From an uncultured Acidobacteriia bacterium (lineage in GTDB: Bacteria > Acidobacteriota > Terriglobia > Bryobacterales > Bryobacteraceae), in the NCBI GenBank assembly GCA_903851195.1, contig CAINNJ010000004.1, forward strand, positions 248,001 through 312,000: a DNA stretch of 64,000 nt, read 5' to 3'. The first letter of the stretch is position 1, and every line of letters starts with the position of its first letter. Shown in pieces: positions 7,514-15,998 of the stretch. Under the pieces are notes generated by a model. The model saw only the letters and a list, made by a program, of their open reading frames with translations, had not been told where the DNA came from and did not search any database. Position numbers and translations under genes: made by a program.

Positions 7514-8772
7514 AGCGGTAAATTCCCCATATTTCCGTCCGCGTCGAAACGAATTTCGAACGGCTCGCCCACCACTTCCAGGTCCGGATTCTTCCGGATC
7601 TCCGGCAGCAGATTCTCGCTCATCGCCAGCAGTCCCAGTTCCAGCGTATTCCGGATCCACGCCACGGTCACGTCGCCCCCCTCGAATTTGCCCACCGTCC
7701 CCGCGGCCAGTTCCAGACACTCGCGGTCGGACGCGAAATGCAGCGGCGTCCGCACCAGCGCCAGCGACCCCGACGTCACCGCGTTCACCCGCCCCGCATT
7801 CACATCGATCTTCGGCAGCATCCGCTCGTGGATCACATCCGCCGCTCCGATTCCCACCGCGTTCCCGTAACTCAGCGGCGAGAGATCCCGCACGAAAATC
7901 CGCTCGATCTTCGGCTCACCCGGCCAAGGATTGTACTGCCCCGACGTGGCCCGGTTCACGATCTTCAGATCCATTCCCGTGCCACTGATGCTCTTCCCGA
8001 TCTCATCCACCACCAGCACATCCACCGCAGGCGCCGGAATCCGCACCATCCACGTTTTCACGGTCCGCAGCAGTTCTTCCTCACGCTCCACCAGCGCCGC
8101 CGCGGGGAGCGCCGTCACCTGCGCCGTGTCGTGAAACGCGTCCTCCAGAATCCCCAGCCCGCCCAGGATTTTCCCCGAACCCAGCAGCAGCCCCGCCGCC
8201 GACCGGATGGACGCCTCCATCCCGTGCGTCCGCGCATGCGCATGCACCGACTTCGCACCGGCCAACTTCCCCAGCCCGATGGCCAGCATCTTCGACACGC
8301 CGCTCTCGATCGCGCCCGCGAAACTGGTGTGCCACTTCACCCGCGCCACCAGAAACACGCCGTCGCTCTCCCAGGCGTCGCGCCCCGCGAATGTCTCGAT
8401 ACCGAGTTCGCTGCGCCCCAGCGAAACGACGTCGAACGTCGTCGCCACCGGACAGCCCATACTCGCTTCGTCGATCCCGTAGTGCGCCAGTACGCTGGCC
8501 TGCCCCTCCGGCGTGCCCGCCCCATGGCTGCCCATTGCCGGAAACAGGAACGGCCGCATGCCGTGCGCTTTGAAGTAATCCACCACCGCGCGCACAATGA
8601 CCGCGATATTCGAAATCCCCCGGCTCCCGGCCCCGATCGCCACCCGCGCGCCCGGCACCAGCCCCGCCGCAATGCCGCTCTTTTCGAGTTCCTCCCGAAC
8701 CGCGCCCGGAACATCCGGCAACGCCCGATGCGGGAAATGCTGTCTCACTGGCACCAATGCAGGTAAAAGCAC
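7510..8772 (-). CDS. LarA-domain (DUF2088) protein, possible nickel-pincer racemase
   Basis: This ~420-residue protein belongs to the lactate-racemase N-domain family: GSRGI near residue 50, the loop AMGSHGAGT near 80, and KWHTSFAGAIESGVSKMLAIG near 150. LarA homologues use a nickel-pincer nucleotide to racemise or epimerise alpha-hydroxy acids; this divergent branch is uncharacterised. I place the start at GTG 8772, because TATCAT (8784-8779) lies six bases before it, as for a leaderless transcript. TTG 8757, GTG 8754 and GTG 8748 are alternatives. It heads the operon with pdxA and the DUF433/DUF5615 pair. The usual larB/larC/larE maturation genes are not in the window. Confidence 0.7.
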   Translation of the reverse strand: MLLPALVPVRQHFPHRALPDVPGAVREELEKSGIAAGLVPGARVAIGAGSRGISNIAVIVRAVVDYFKAHGMRPFLFPAMGSHGAGTPEGQASVLAHYGIDEASMGCPVATTFDVVSLGRSELGIETFAGRDAWESDGVFLVARVKWHTSFAGAIESGVSKMLAIGLGKLAGAKSVHAHARTHGMEASIRSAAGLLLGSGKILGGLGILEDAFHDTAQVTALPAAALVEREEELLRTVKTWMVRIPAPAVDVLVVDEIGKSISGTGMDLKIVNRATSGQYNPWPGEPKIERIFVRDLSPLSYGNAVGIGAADVIHERMLPKIDVNAGRVNAVTSGSLALVRTPLHFASDRECLELAAGTVGKFEGGDVTVAWIRNTLELGLLAMSENLLPEIRKNPDLEVVGEPFEIRFDADGNMGNLPL

Positions 8773-8778
8773 AATCAA

Positions 8779-8788
8779 ATGATAAACT
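8779..8788. promoter_or_regulatory. Overlapping divergent -10 boxes (larA-like / exported protein)
   Basis: On the minus strand TATCAT (8784-8779) stands six bases before GTG 8772. On the plus strand TAAACT (8783-8788) stands seven bases before GTG 8796. The boxes share two base pairs, and neither start codon has a Shine-Dalgarno sequence. Only one polymerase could occupy the site at a time, so the two operons should compete. No clear -35 is visible on either side. Confidence 0.5.
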
Positions 8789-8795
8789 CGCACAC

Positions 8796-9545
8796 GTGAT
8801 CCGAACTCTTGCCGCGTTTGCTCTGATCGCCGCCACCGCGGCGGCCCAGAAACCCGTCTTCACCGAGAACTTCGAATCCGGCAAGCTCGACCCCGCCGTT
8901 TGGGACCAGCGCGTGGCCGGCACCGCCACCATCGGCGTTGAGGCCGTGGAAGGGGGACACGGCAAATACGCGCTGCATGTCCACTATCCCGACATGGCCG
9001 CCGCCAGCTATGCATTCATCGTGGCCACGCACTTGCCCGATTCCGTCCGGACCCACTTCTTCGGCCGCGCTCATATGAAAGTGTCGCCCGGCCTGGGCAA
9101 CACCCACAATCCTCTGATCTTCGCCGGCGAGCCCGGCTGGCAGCTTTCGAAATTCAACGAAATCGGCACGTATCGCGGCATGTGGATGCCCTCTTATCAG
9201 GAAAACAAGTCGCTCCGCGGTCAGGGCCGCGGCGAAGTCACTTATCGCACCGACACCGCTCCCGGTTACGACAAATGGTTCCTGATCGAATGGGAATTTA
9301 GTGACGATCCGTCTTCCATCACATTCTGGATCGATGGCGAGAAGATCTCCACCACCGTTGCCGGCGAGAAGGTGGACACGGTAAAGTTCGAATGGCCAAA
9401 GGGCAGCGGCACGGTGAAGAACCTGGTCGGCGGCTATCAGGAATTCGGCTTCGGCGCCCGCGTCTGGGGCGCGCCCCCGGTCGGCTTCGACGTCTGGTAT
9501 GACGATATCGCCATCGGCACGTCGCGCCTCGGTCCCGCCAAATGA
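8796..9545 (+). CDS. Exported lectin-fold protein (Cip1-like)
   Basis: This 249-residue protein has a signal peptide ([16 protein letters not shown]). The mature part has features of a concanavalin-type beta-sandwich: [18 protein letters not shown] at the start, an aromatic-rich centre, and VWYDDIAIG at the end. It resembles Cip1-like proteins, some of which are polysaccharide lyases on glucuronan, but I see no decisive catalytic motif. GTG 8796 fits a leaderless start (TAAACT at 8783-8788). The stop overlaps the glucarate dehydratase ATG (ATGA), so it is expressed with a sugar-acid enzyme; release or binding of uronate polymers is a reasonable guess. Confidence 0.55.
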   Translation: MIRTLAAFALIAATAAAQKPVFTENFESGKLDPAVWDQRVAGTATIGVEAVEGGHGKYALHVHYPDMAAASYAFIVATHLPDSVRTHFFGRAHMKVSPGLGNTHNPLIFAGEPGWQLSKFNEIGTYRGMWMPSYQENKSLRGQGRGEVTYRTDTAPGYDKWFLIEWEFSDDPSSITFWIDGEKISTTVAGEKVDTVKFEWPKGSGTVKNLVGGYQEFGFGARVWGAPPVGFDVWYDDIAIGTSRLGPAK

Positions 9546-10876
9546 GCCATTCCCACGCCCCCAAAATCACCGGTATCGAGATCATCCCCGTTGCCGGCCA
9601 TGACAGCATGCTGCTCAATCTGAGCGGCGCGCATGGTCCGTATTTCACCCGCAACATCGTCCTGCTGCACGACAGCGCGGGCCGCACCGGGGTGGGCGAG
9701 GTGCCGGGCGGAGAGCGAATCCGTCAGACCCTCGAAGACGCCCGACCGCTCGTGCAAGGCCAGAACATCGGCGCGTGGAATAACATCCTGAACTCGGTCC
9801 GGCAACAGTTCGCCGACCGTGACGCCGGCGGCCGCGGCAACCAGACCTTCGACCTCCGCACCACCATCCACGCAGTCACCGCGCTCGAAGCCGCCCTGCT
9901 CGATCTGCTCGGTCAATTCCTCGAGGTCCCCGTCGCCGCGCTCCTCGGCCAGGGTCAGCAGCGCAGACAAGTGGAAGCGCTCGGGTATCTGTTTTACGTC
10001 GGCGACCGCACGAAGACCGATCTGCCTTACCTCAGCGATCCGGACGCGCAGAACGACTGGTTCCGCCTCCGCCACGAAGAGGCCCTCACCCCCGAATCGA
10101 TCGTCCGCCTCGCCGAAGCCGCCCACGCGCGTTACGGCTTCAACGACTTCAAACTCAAAGGCGGCGTCCTCCGCGGCGCCGAAGAGATGGAAGCCATCGC
10201 CGCTCTCGCCGGGCGGTTCCCCGCAGCCCGTATCACGCTGGATCCGAACGGCGCCTGGTCACTCGACGAAGCCGTCGCCGTTTGCCGCGGCCGCCACAAT
10301 ATTCTTGCCTACGCCGAAGACCCTTGCGGCGCCGAAAACGGCTATTCCGGCCGTGAGGTGATGGCCGAGTTCCGCCGCGCCACCGGCCTCCGCACGGCAA
10401 CGAACATGATCGCAACGGACTGGCGCGAGATGGGTCACGCCATTCAGCTTCAATCCGTGGACATCCCCCTGGCCGACCCGCACTTCTGGACCATGCAGGG
10501 CTCGGTCCGGGTCGCGCAGATGTGCAACGAATGGGGTCTCACCTGGGGCTCTCACTCCAACAACCACTTCGATATTTCGCTTGCGATGTTCACCCACGTC
10601 GCCGCCGCCGCGCCCGGTAACATCACGGCCATCGACACGCACTGGATCTGGCAGGATGGCCAGCGCCTCACTCGCGAACCCTTCAGGATTGAAGGCGGCC
10701 TGCTGACCGTTCCCGATAAGCCGGGCCTCGGCGTGGAACCCGATCGCGAACAGATCGAAAACGCTCATCGGCTTTACTTAGGCATGGGCCTGGGCGCGCG
10801 CAATGATGCCGTCGCCATGCAGTATCTGATCCCCGGCTGGAAATTCAACAACAAACAACCCTGCTTAGTGCGCTGA
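9542..10876 (+). CDS. gudD: Glucarate dehydratase (enolase superfamily)
   Basis: This 444-residue protein is close to the usual GudD length (~446). It shows the MR-subgroup machinery: the KxK base motif in FKLKGG, metal ligands in TLDPNGAW and YAEDPCGAE, a third-ligand region at [11 protein letters not shown], and the catalytic His in [18 protein letters not shown]. The enzyme converts D-glucarate (or L-idarate) to 5-keto-4-deoxyglucarate. ATG 9542 overlaps the preceding stop. Downstream aldolase/dehydratase genes of the pathway are not in the window. Confidence 0.92.
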   Translation: MSHSHAPKITGIEIIPVAGHDSMLLNLSGAHGPYFTRNIVLLHDSAGRTGVGEVPGGERIRQTLEDARPLVQGQNIGAWNNILNSVRQQFADRDAGGRGNQTFDLRTTIHAVTALEAALLDLLGQFLEVPVAALLGQGQQRRQVEALGYLFYVGDRTKTDLPYLSDPDAQNDWFRLRHEEALTPESIVRLAEAAHARYGFNDFKLKGGVLRGAEEMEAIAALAGRFPAARITLDPNGAWSLDEAVAVCRGRHNILAYAEDPCGAENGYSGREVMAEFRRATGLRTATNMIATDWREMGHAIQLQSVDIPLADPHFWTMQGSVRVAQMCNEWGLTWGSHSNNHFDISLAMFTHVAAAAPGNITAIDTHWIWQDGQRLTREPFRIEGGLLTVPDKPGLGVEPDREQIENAHRLYLGMGLGARNDAVAMQYLIPGWKFNNKQPCLVR

Positions 10877-10949
10877 TTCCGTTCCGCGGATCATACGACG
10901 TGTCCCCGGTGGGCGATTGCATGGGGCGGGAATATCATGGAAGCACGCC

Positions 10950-12257
10950 ATGAACCGAAGACATTTCCTCATGAACTCCGCGGCGGCACTGGGCAGTTCC
11001 GCCCTGGCCGCTGCCGCCAGCCCCAACGACACGATCCGCATCGCCGTGGTCGGCATGAACGGGCGCGGCAAGAGCCACCTGCAGGCCTTCACTTCCCTCC
11101 CTAAAGTCGACCTGGTGGCCGTCTGCGACATCGACGACGCCGTGCTCGCCAAAGGCGCGAAATTTGTCGAAGAGAAGCGCGGCAAGGCTCCCGCCACTTA
11201 TAAGGATCTCCGCAAACTTCTCGAAGATAAATCCATCGACGCCATCTCCATCGCAACCCCCAACCACCTGCACACGCTGCAGACGGTCTGGGCCTGCCAG
11301 GCGGGCAAGGACGTCTACGTCGAGAAGCCGTGCTCGCACGACATGTGGGAAGCCAAACAGGTCGTCGGCGCGGCCCGCAAGTACGACCGCATCGTCCAGC
11401 AGGGGAGCCAGAGCCGCTCCAACCTCGCCCTGCAGGAGGCCGTCCAGAAGATGAAGGAAGGCGTCATCGGCGATGTCTACCACGCCCGCGGACTCTGCTA
11501 CAAGTGGCGCAACACCATCGGCAAGGCCAGGCCGGAGGCCGTGCCCGCCGGCGTCGATTACGACCTCTGGCTCGGCCCCGCCCCGAAGCGCGAATTCACC
11601 CAGAACCGTTTCCACTACAAGTGGCACTGGCACTGGGATTACGGCAACGGCGATCTCGGCAATCAGGGCATCCACGAGATCGACATCGCCCGCTGGGGCC
11701 TCGGCGTCAAATACCCCACCAAAGTCTCGGCCATCGGCGGTAAATACATGTTCGACGACGATCAGGAAACGCCCAACACGCTGGCCGTCGCTTACGAATT
11801 CGACGAAAGCGGCAAGAAGAAGCTGATGACCTTCGAAGTGCGCCACTGGATGACGAATCACGAAGCCGACATCAAGGAATTCGACAAGAGCGTGAAGAGC
11901 AACACCGTCGGTAATCTGTTCTATGGTTCGGAAGGTTACCTCGCGATTGACGGCTATACGAAGTACTATTCATTCCTCGGCAAAGAAGCGCAACCCGGGC
12001 CCGCCCGCACCGATGGCGGCGACCATTTCGCGAACTTCCTGAACGCCATGCGCAGCCACAGCCGCGGCGAACTGACCGCCGAGATCGAAGAGGGCGCGAT
12101 CTCGACCACTCTTGTGCACCTCGCGAATATCTCTTACAAACTCGGCCGTTCGGTCCACTTCGACGCCGCCACTTACTCCTGCACCGGCGACAAAGAGGCC
12201 AACGCCCTGTTTAAGCGCGAGTACCGCAAGCCGTACGTGGTGCCGCAGTTCGTCTAG
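10950..12257 (+). CDS. TAT-exported Gfo/Idh/MocA-family oxidoreductase
   Basis: This 435-residue protein starts with a twin-arginine-type signal (MNRRHFLMNSAAALGSSALA). A Rossmann domain follows (IRIAVVGMNGRGKSHLQAF) with the family EKPCSHDMWEA motif near residue 125, then the C-terminal dimerisation domain. Family members oxidise or reduce sugars and polyols, often with tightly bound NADP when periplasmic. GGAAG at 10939-10943 could serve ATG 10950, although TATCAT at 10933-10938 would leave only a very short leader. Location after glucarate dehydratase suggests a sugar or sugar-acid substrate. Confidence 0.85.
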   Translation: MNRRHFLMNSAAALGSSALAAAASPNDTIRIAVVGMNGRGKSHLQAFTSLPKVDLVAVCDIDDAVLAKGAKFVEEKRGKAPATYKDLRKLLEDKSIDAISIATPNHLHTLQTVWACQAGKDVYVEKPCSHDMWEAKQVVGAARKYDRIVQQGSQSRSNLALQEAVQKMKEGVIGDVYHARGLCYKWRNTIGKARPEAVPAGVDYDLWLGPAPKREFTQNRFHYKWHWHWDYGNGDLGNQGIHEIDIARWGLGVKYPTKVSAIGGKYMFDDDQETPNTLAVAYEFDESGKKKLMTFEVRHWMTNHEADIKEFDKSVKSNTVGNLFYGSEGYLAIDGYTKYYSFLGKEAQPGPARTDGGDHFANFLNAMRSHSRGELTAEIEEGAISTTLVHLANISYKLGRSVHFDAATYSCTGDKEANALFKREYRKPYVVPQFV

Positions 12258-12288
12258 ACGGTGCGATTATGCGCGATCGGCTTCGCCG

Positions 12289-12319
12289 CGTACGTATCAT
12301 TTTTGCTATGATACGTACG
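12289..12319 (+). promoter_or_regulatory. 12-bp-arm operator dyad enclosing an extended -10, ending on the start codon
   Basis: Perfect inverted arms of 12 bases (12289-12300 and 12308-12319) flank a 7-base loop. The right arm covers an extended -10 (TG at 12304-12305, TATGAT at 12307-12312) and ends on the first base of GTG 12319. The -10 to start distance is 6 bases, so the mRNA should be leaderless. A ribbon-helix-helix antitoxin binding here would block polymerase directly. Confidence 0.65.
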
Positions 12320-12546
12320 TGGCCAAGCTGACCTTGAGTGTTGACGACAGCGTGATTGCCGCCGCAAAGCGGTATGCGAAGGAACACGATACATCTGTTT
12401 CCCGCATGGTGGAAAATTATCTTCGTTTGTGGGCGCAGAAGCCGGAAGGTGGTCAACCTGGACCCATCACGGCATCTTTGATTGGTATTGCCAAAGGCGC
12501 TGACCCCGAAGGCTACAAGCGGCACTTACTCGAAAAGCATAAGTGA
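12319..12546 (+). CDS. DUF6364-type antitoxin
   Basis: This 75-residue protein begins with a ribbon-helix-helix segment (KLTLSVDDSVIAAAKRYAKE, then TSVSRMVENYLRL) and ends in a Gly/Lys-rich tail that would contact the toxin. This organisation is typical of DUF6364 antitoxins paired with PIN toxins. GTG 12319 is the start: it coincides with the expected transcription start, and the operator ends on it. The stop overlaps the toxin GTG as GTGA (12543-12546). Confidence 0.8.
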   Translation: MAKLTLSVDDSVIAAAKRYAKEHDTSVSRMVENYLRLWAQKPEGGQPGPITASLIGIAKGADPEGYKRHLLEKHK

Positions 12547-12968
12547 CAAAGGTTCTGTTCGACACAAACATTCTGCTCGATGTCCTGCTGGATCGAAAGC
12601 CGTTCATCGACCTGAGTTCCCGGTTATGGAATCTCGTCGAAATAAGGCAATGCGAGGGGGTGGTCGCGGCGCACACGGTCACAACGATTCACTATATAGT
12701 CGTCAGAAGTCACAGTGAGAGAATCGCCGCACAGGCCATCCCCCGGATGCTGAGTTTATTTCACGTCGCCACTGTCAACCACACCGTCATCCACGCCGCC
12801 ATGCGCGCTGCATACCGGGCGGTGCCGGAAGATTTCGAGGATGCCGTTACTGCGGCAGCGGCCGAAAACGCGCAGTGCAATCTCATTGTCACGCGCGATC
12901 CTAAGGGCTTCCGGCGCTCACCGATGTTAGCGGTGGCGCCGGAAGAAGCCCTTCGGCTCATCTGCTGA
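12543..12968 (+). CDS. PIN-domain toxin (VapC-like)
   Basis: This 141-residue PIN-domain protein starts TKVLFDTNILLDVLLDRKPF, carrying the first acidic residue. It has a C-terminal acidic pair in EDFEDAV and ends with LIVTRDPKGF. The central helix reads HTVTTIHYIV, where many VapC toxins have a conserved Glu, so the metal site is less acidic than in the classical family. VapC-type toxins cut tRNA or rRNA. The gene is coupled to its antitoxin by a GTGA overlap. Its stop lies one base from the stop of the convergent M14 peptidase gene. Confidence 0.8.
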   Translation: MTKVLFDTNILLDVLLDRKPFIDLSSRLWNLVEIRQCEGVVAAHTVTTIHYIVVRSHSERIAAQAIPRMLSLFHVATVNHTVIHAAMRAAYRAVPEDFEDAVTAAAAENAQCNLIVTRDPKGFRRSPMLAVAPEEALRLIC

Positions 12969-12969
12969 C

Positions 12970-15825
12970 TTACTTTAACTCCGCGGCCTTCGCGCTCCCG
13001 AAATACAACCCGTTGAACAGGAACTTATAAGTTCCGTGCGGCTGCGACCGGAAGGCCACCTCCGGGCCAAGCAGCACCACCTTTCCCTCACCTACCGAGG
13101 CCTCCGCGATCGCTGTCCCGCCGTTCAGATACTGCTGTCCCCACGCCCAACCGCTCGACAGCACCTCCGTCCCCGAGAACCATGCCACCGCCGCGGTCTT
13201 TTTCTGCTGCGCATCCGGACTCAGCTTAAACACGGGGCTGTTATCGAACACCACATCCACCTTATCCGGCATCCCGAACGCCAGCGGACTCGTGTTATCC
13301 ACATTCACCTTCAGCAGCGAGCCCGGAATATAGAACTTATCCCCAGGCAGCGCCCGCTCTTTCCCGTCCGGCCCCATCTCCGTCAGCGCATTTTTCACCG
13401 GCACGCCCAACAGTTCGGCCATGCTGGTGGAACTCCCGATCGTCACCACCTGTCCGCCGGACGCCAAAAACTTCTTCAGTTGCGGAATGGTCTTATCGGC
13501 CGTAATCCGCCCCGTCGTGCGCTTGTACTCCTCCGGCAGATTCTCCGGATCCGGCGCATTGAAACCGCCCCGTCCCCCGCCGCGCCCGCCGCCGTTGGCG
13601 CCCAGACGCGCCGCGCCGTCCACAAACACCAGCACGTCGTACTTGCTCTTCAGGTCGCCGGCCTCCAGCGTCTGCGGATACACCAGTTCGAACGGGAACT
13701 CGAACTGTTCGAAGATCCAGCGCGTCCAGCCCGCCGGCATCAGCCCGCCGTACTGGTCGTAGAGCCCGATCCGGATCGGCTTCAGCTTCAGCGCCTCGCC
13801 CGCCGGAGCCGCCGGCACGCCATGCGCGGCCACCCCGAACTGCTTCGCGCTCGCATCCAGAATCGCCTTCGCCGCCGCGCATTTCGGCACCCACACCGTG
13901 CCCGTGCCCAGATCCTGCCCGTCCGCGTTCGCCGCCTTCTTCAGCCAGTAGACGTCGCAGCCGGCCTTCAGCAAACGGTTTACCGCCACGAACGAATCGT
14001 TCTCCCGATGGCTCAACAGCCAACCCGCCGGATTCGTCCCGCCCGTTACCGGTGCCGCCACCGGCTCCAGTACATCTTTGACCATCGTCACCGGCGCGTC
14101 GAACTTATCCATCACGCGGTCGAACTGCACGCCCATCTGGATCGCCAGCGTCCAGCCCGTCATGTCATAGGGCCGGTTCGGCGGACCACCCGGATACGCA
14201 AAATCATTCGGATGATCCTGCGGCTCGAACATATCGAGCACATGCGGCCGGAACGCCTGCGCCGTCTTCACCACATACGATCCCGCCGGATAGTTCTTCC
14301 CGTTCACGGTGAACGCCGCCGACGCTTTCCCGACAGCGATTCCATTCTTCAGCAGCGCATTCACGAACTTCGTCGCCGTCGCGAAATCGCCCTGATTCGA
14401 AGGGATGATGTACCCGCGCGGATCCCGATACGCCGGATCATGAAGAACCTTCGCATACAGGTCCAGCGGCAAACCGCCGCCACGCCCACCACCGCCACCA
14501 CCCGGCCCGACATCGCCGGTGGGCATTTCCGCTGCCGCGCCGCGCCCTCCCGCCGGTCTCGGTCCCGCCGCCTTCAACGCCTCGATGCGCCGCGGCGTCA
14601 CGGTCCAGGTGTCTTTACTCCCGCGCTCGATCGAGTTCATCCCCATCCGCCAGGCATTGAACAGGAACGTTTCCCGGTACCGCGAGGCCAGATCCAGAAT
14701 CGCGTAGTTATTCGTGATCTCGTAATCGATCGACTGCCGGTAATGCCACTTTCCCGGCGCAATCGGCAATGGCCAGTCGCCTTGTGGCAACTGCTTATCC
14801 GCCACCAAAGGAATATCGATGGGCGTCGGGCTGCCGATAATTTCCGTCAGAATCCCGATCATGTTATGGAAGTAAGTGATCGTTCGCAGCCCGCCATTCC
14901 ACCACGTCGAGTAAGTGGACCCGCTGCGCATCGCCGACCCGCCCTTGCCCTCTTCCACCAGGCGGCTGTGCATCGCCGTGCCCACCATCTCGATCCCCAG
15001 CGGCACCAGCGGATCGAAGTTGTAGTTGAACGGATCCCGGAACGGCGGGATGAAAATTACCGCTCCGGCCGGACCCGTCTGGTGATGGTTATAAACGATC
15101 TGCGGGAACCACTCCAGGAACAGCTGCCGGTTCATATTTGTGGTCTCCGGCATGGCGGACATGAAGAAATCCCGGTTGTCGTCGTGCCCGATATATTTGT
15201 TGTAAAGCCGCGGGATGCTGTTCAGGCTGCGCTTCAGCGGATCTTTTTCCCGCATATACCAATCCGCCACAATCTCCTGCCCGTCCGGGTTGGCCTGCAC
15301 ACAGAGGACGATGTCGTCGTTCAGCAGCCGCAGCGTTTCCGCGTCCGTCCGGCTGACCAGCTGATAAACCGTCTCCATCAACTGCTGCGACCCCACCGTT
15401 TCACTGGCATGAAGCCCGCCATCGATCCAGACGACCGCCTTCCCGTCCTTCGCCAGTGCCCGGGCCTGTGCCTCATCCAGCCCTTCGGCATGGGACAGCC
15501 GCGCCGCGATGGATTTGTATTTCGCCAGATTCTTCAGGTTCTCCGGCGAGGTAATGATCGCCATATACTGCGATCGCCCCTCCGCGGTTTTCCCGATATC
15601 CACCAGCTTCATGCGGTCCGACTCCGCCGCAAGTTTCTTCCAGTAGGTCTCCAGCTGGGTATAAGTGGCCATCTGGTAGTCGTCCCCGATATTGAATCCG
15701 AGGGCGTCTTTGGGTGAGGTGATCTTCGGCTGCTTTTGAGCGGAAACTGAACTGGCGGCAAGAAGCAGACTAAAAACGAAATGGCGTGTGCGGCGCAAAC
15801 GAGTAGAGGGCATAGGAGGCTTCAC
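12970..15825 (-). CDS. Secreted M14-family zinc carboxypeptidase with C-terminal amidotransferase-like domain
   Basis: This 951-residue protein has a signal peptide (HFVFSLLLAASSVSAQ) and an N-terminal M14 domain with the zinc HxxE motif in GGLHASETVGSQ (residues 139-142) and a later His in YNHHQTGP. A Gly-rich linker of RGGG runs lies near 430, a beta-rich middle follows, and residues ~690-940 resemble a class-I amidotransferase-like fold, a fusion common in large exported M14 proteins. It should degrade peptides outside the cytoplasm. GTG 15825 or ATG 15813 could be the start; neither has a convincing ribosome binding site. Confidence 0.85.
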   Translation of the reverse strand: MKPPMPSTRLRRTRHFVFSLLLAASSVSAQKQPKITSPKDALGFNIGDDYQMATYTQLETYWKKLAAESDRMKLVDIGKTAEGRSQYMAIITSPENLKNLAKYKSIAARLSHAEGLDEAQARALAKDGKAVVWIDGGLHASETVGSQQLMETVYQLVSRTDAETLRLLNDDIVLCVQANPDGQEIVADWYMREKDPLKRSLNSIPRLYNKYIGHDDNRDFFMSAMPETTNMNRQLFLEWFPQIVYNHHQTGPAGAVIFIPPFRDPFNYNFDPLVPLGIEMVGTAMHSRLVEEGKGGSAMRSGSTYSTWWNGGLRTITYFHNMIGILTEIIGSPTPIDIPLVADKQLPQGDWPLPIAPGKWHYRQSIDYEITNNYAILDLASRYRETFLFNAWRMGMNSIERGSKDTWTVTPRRIEALKAAGPRPAGGRGAAAEMPTGDVGPGGGGGGRGGGLPLDLYAKVLHDPAYRDPRGYIIPSNQGDFATATKFVNALLKNGIAVGKASAAFTVNGKNYPAGSYVVKTAQAFRPHVLDMFEPQDHPNDFAYPGGPPNRPYDMTGWTLAIQMGVQFDRVMDKFDAPVTMVKDVLEPVAAPVTGGTNPAGWLLSHRENDSFVAVNRLLKAGCDVYWLKKAANADGQDLGTGTVWVPKCAAAKAILDASAKQFGVAAHGVPAAPAGEALKLKPIRIGLYDQYGGLMPAGWTRWIFEQFEFPFELVYPQTLEAGDLKSKYDVLVFVDGAARLGANGGGRGGGRGGFNAPDPENLPEEYKRTTGRITADKTIPQLKKFLASGGQVVTIGSSTSMAELLGVPVKNALTEMGPDGKERALPGDKFYIPGSLLKVNVDNTSPLAFGMPDKVDVVFDNSPVFKLSPDAQQKKTAAVAWFSGTEVLSSGWAWGQQYLNGGTAIAEASVGEGKVVLLGPEVAFRSQPHGTYKFLFNGLYFGSAKAAELK

Positions 15826-15894
15826 GATATCCGGCGCAGGCGGAGCCCGAAACCGAGCCCATACGCGGCCTGACCGCCCAGGAGGAGTTATTCG

Positions 15895-15993
15895 ATGAGT
15901 GTACCGCGACTCTACCTGCTATTGGATAGACTCAGAGACAAAGCCGACCTCGAAACCATTTTTGCCGTGCCGACGCCAGCCCCTCTACACTGA
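15895..15993 (+). CDS. Candidate small protein (32 aa)
   Basis: ATG 15895 follows a strong Shine-Dalgarno run (GGAGGA, 15881-15886, eight bases away) and opens a 32-residue frame (MSVPRLYLLLDRLRDKADLE, then TIFAVPTPAPLH). The TGA stop lies six bases before the ATG of the barrel gene. It is not recognisable as a family. The first 20 residues could form an amphipathic helix. It could be a leader peptide or a chance frame; the ribosome binding site is the main argument. Confidence 0.3.
   Translation: MSVPRLYLLLDRLRDKADLETIFAVPTPAPLH
15986..15991 (+). promoter_or_regulatory. -10 box for the barrel gene, leaderless spacing
   Basis: TACACT lies seven bases before ATG 15999. TTGCCG at 15962-15967 gives a 4/6 -35 with an 18-bp spacer. 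The GAGGAGA between the box and the ATG is too close to serve as a normal ribosome binding site, which fits a leaderless start better. Confidence 0.4.
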
Positions 15994-15998
15994 GGAGA

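Noticed and set aside
13036-15717. 893-codon plus-strand frame opposite the M14 peptidase gene
   Set aside because: Composition is almost only Arg, His, Leu and Pro, typical of an antisense shadow; the minus strand has signal peptide and zinc motif.
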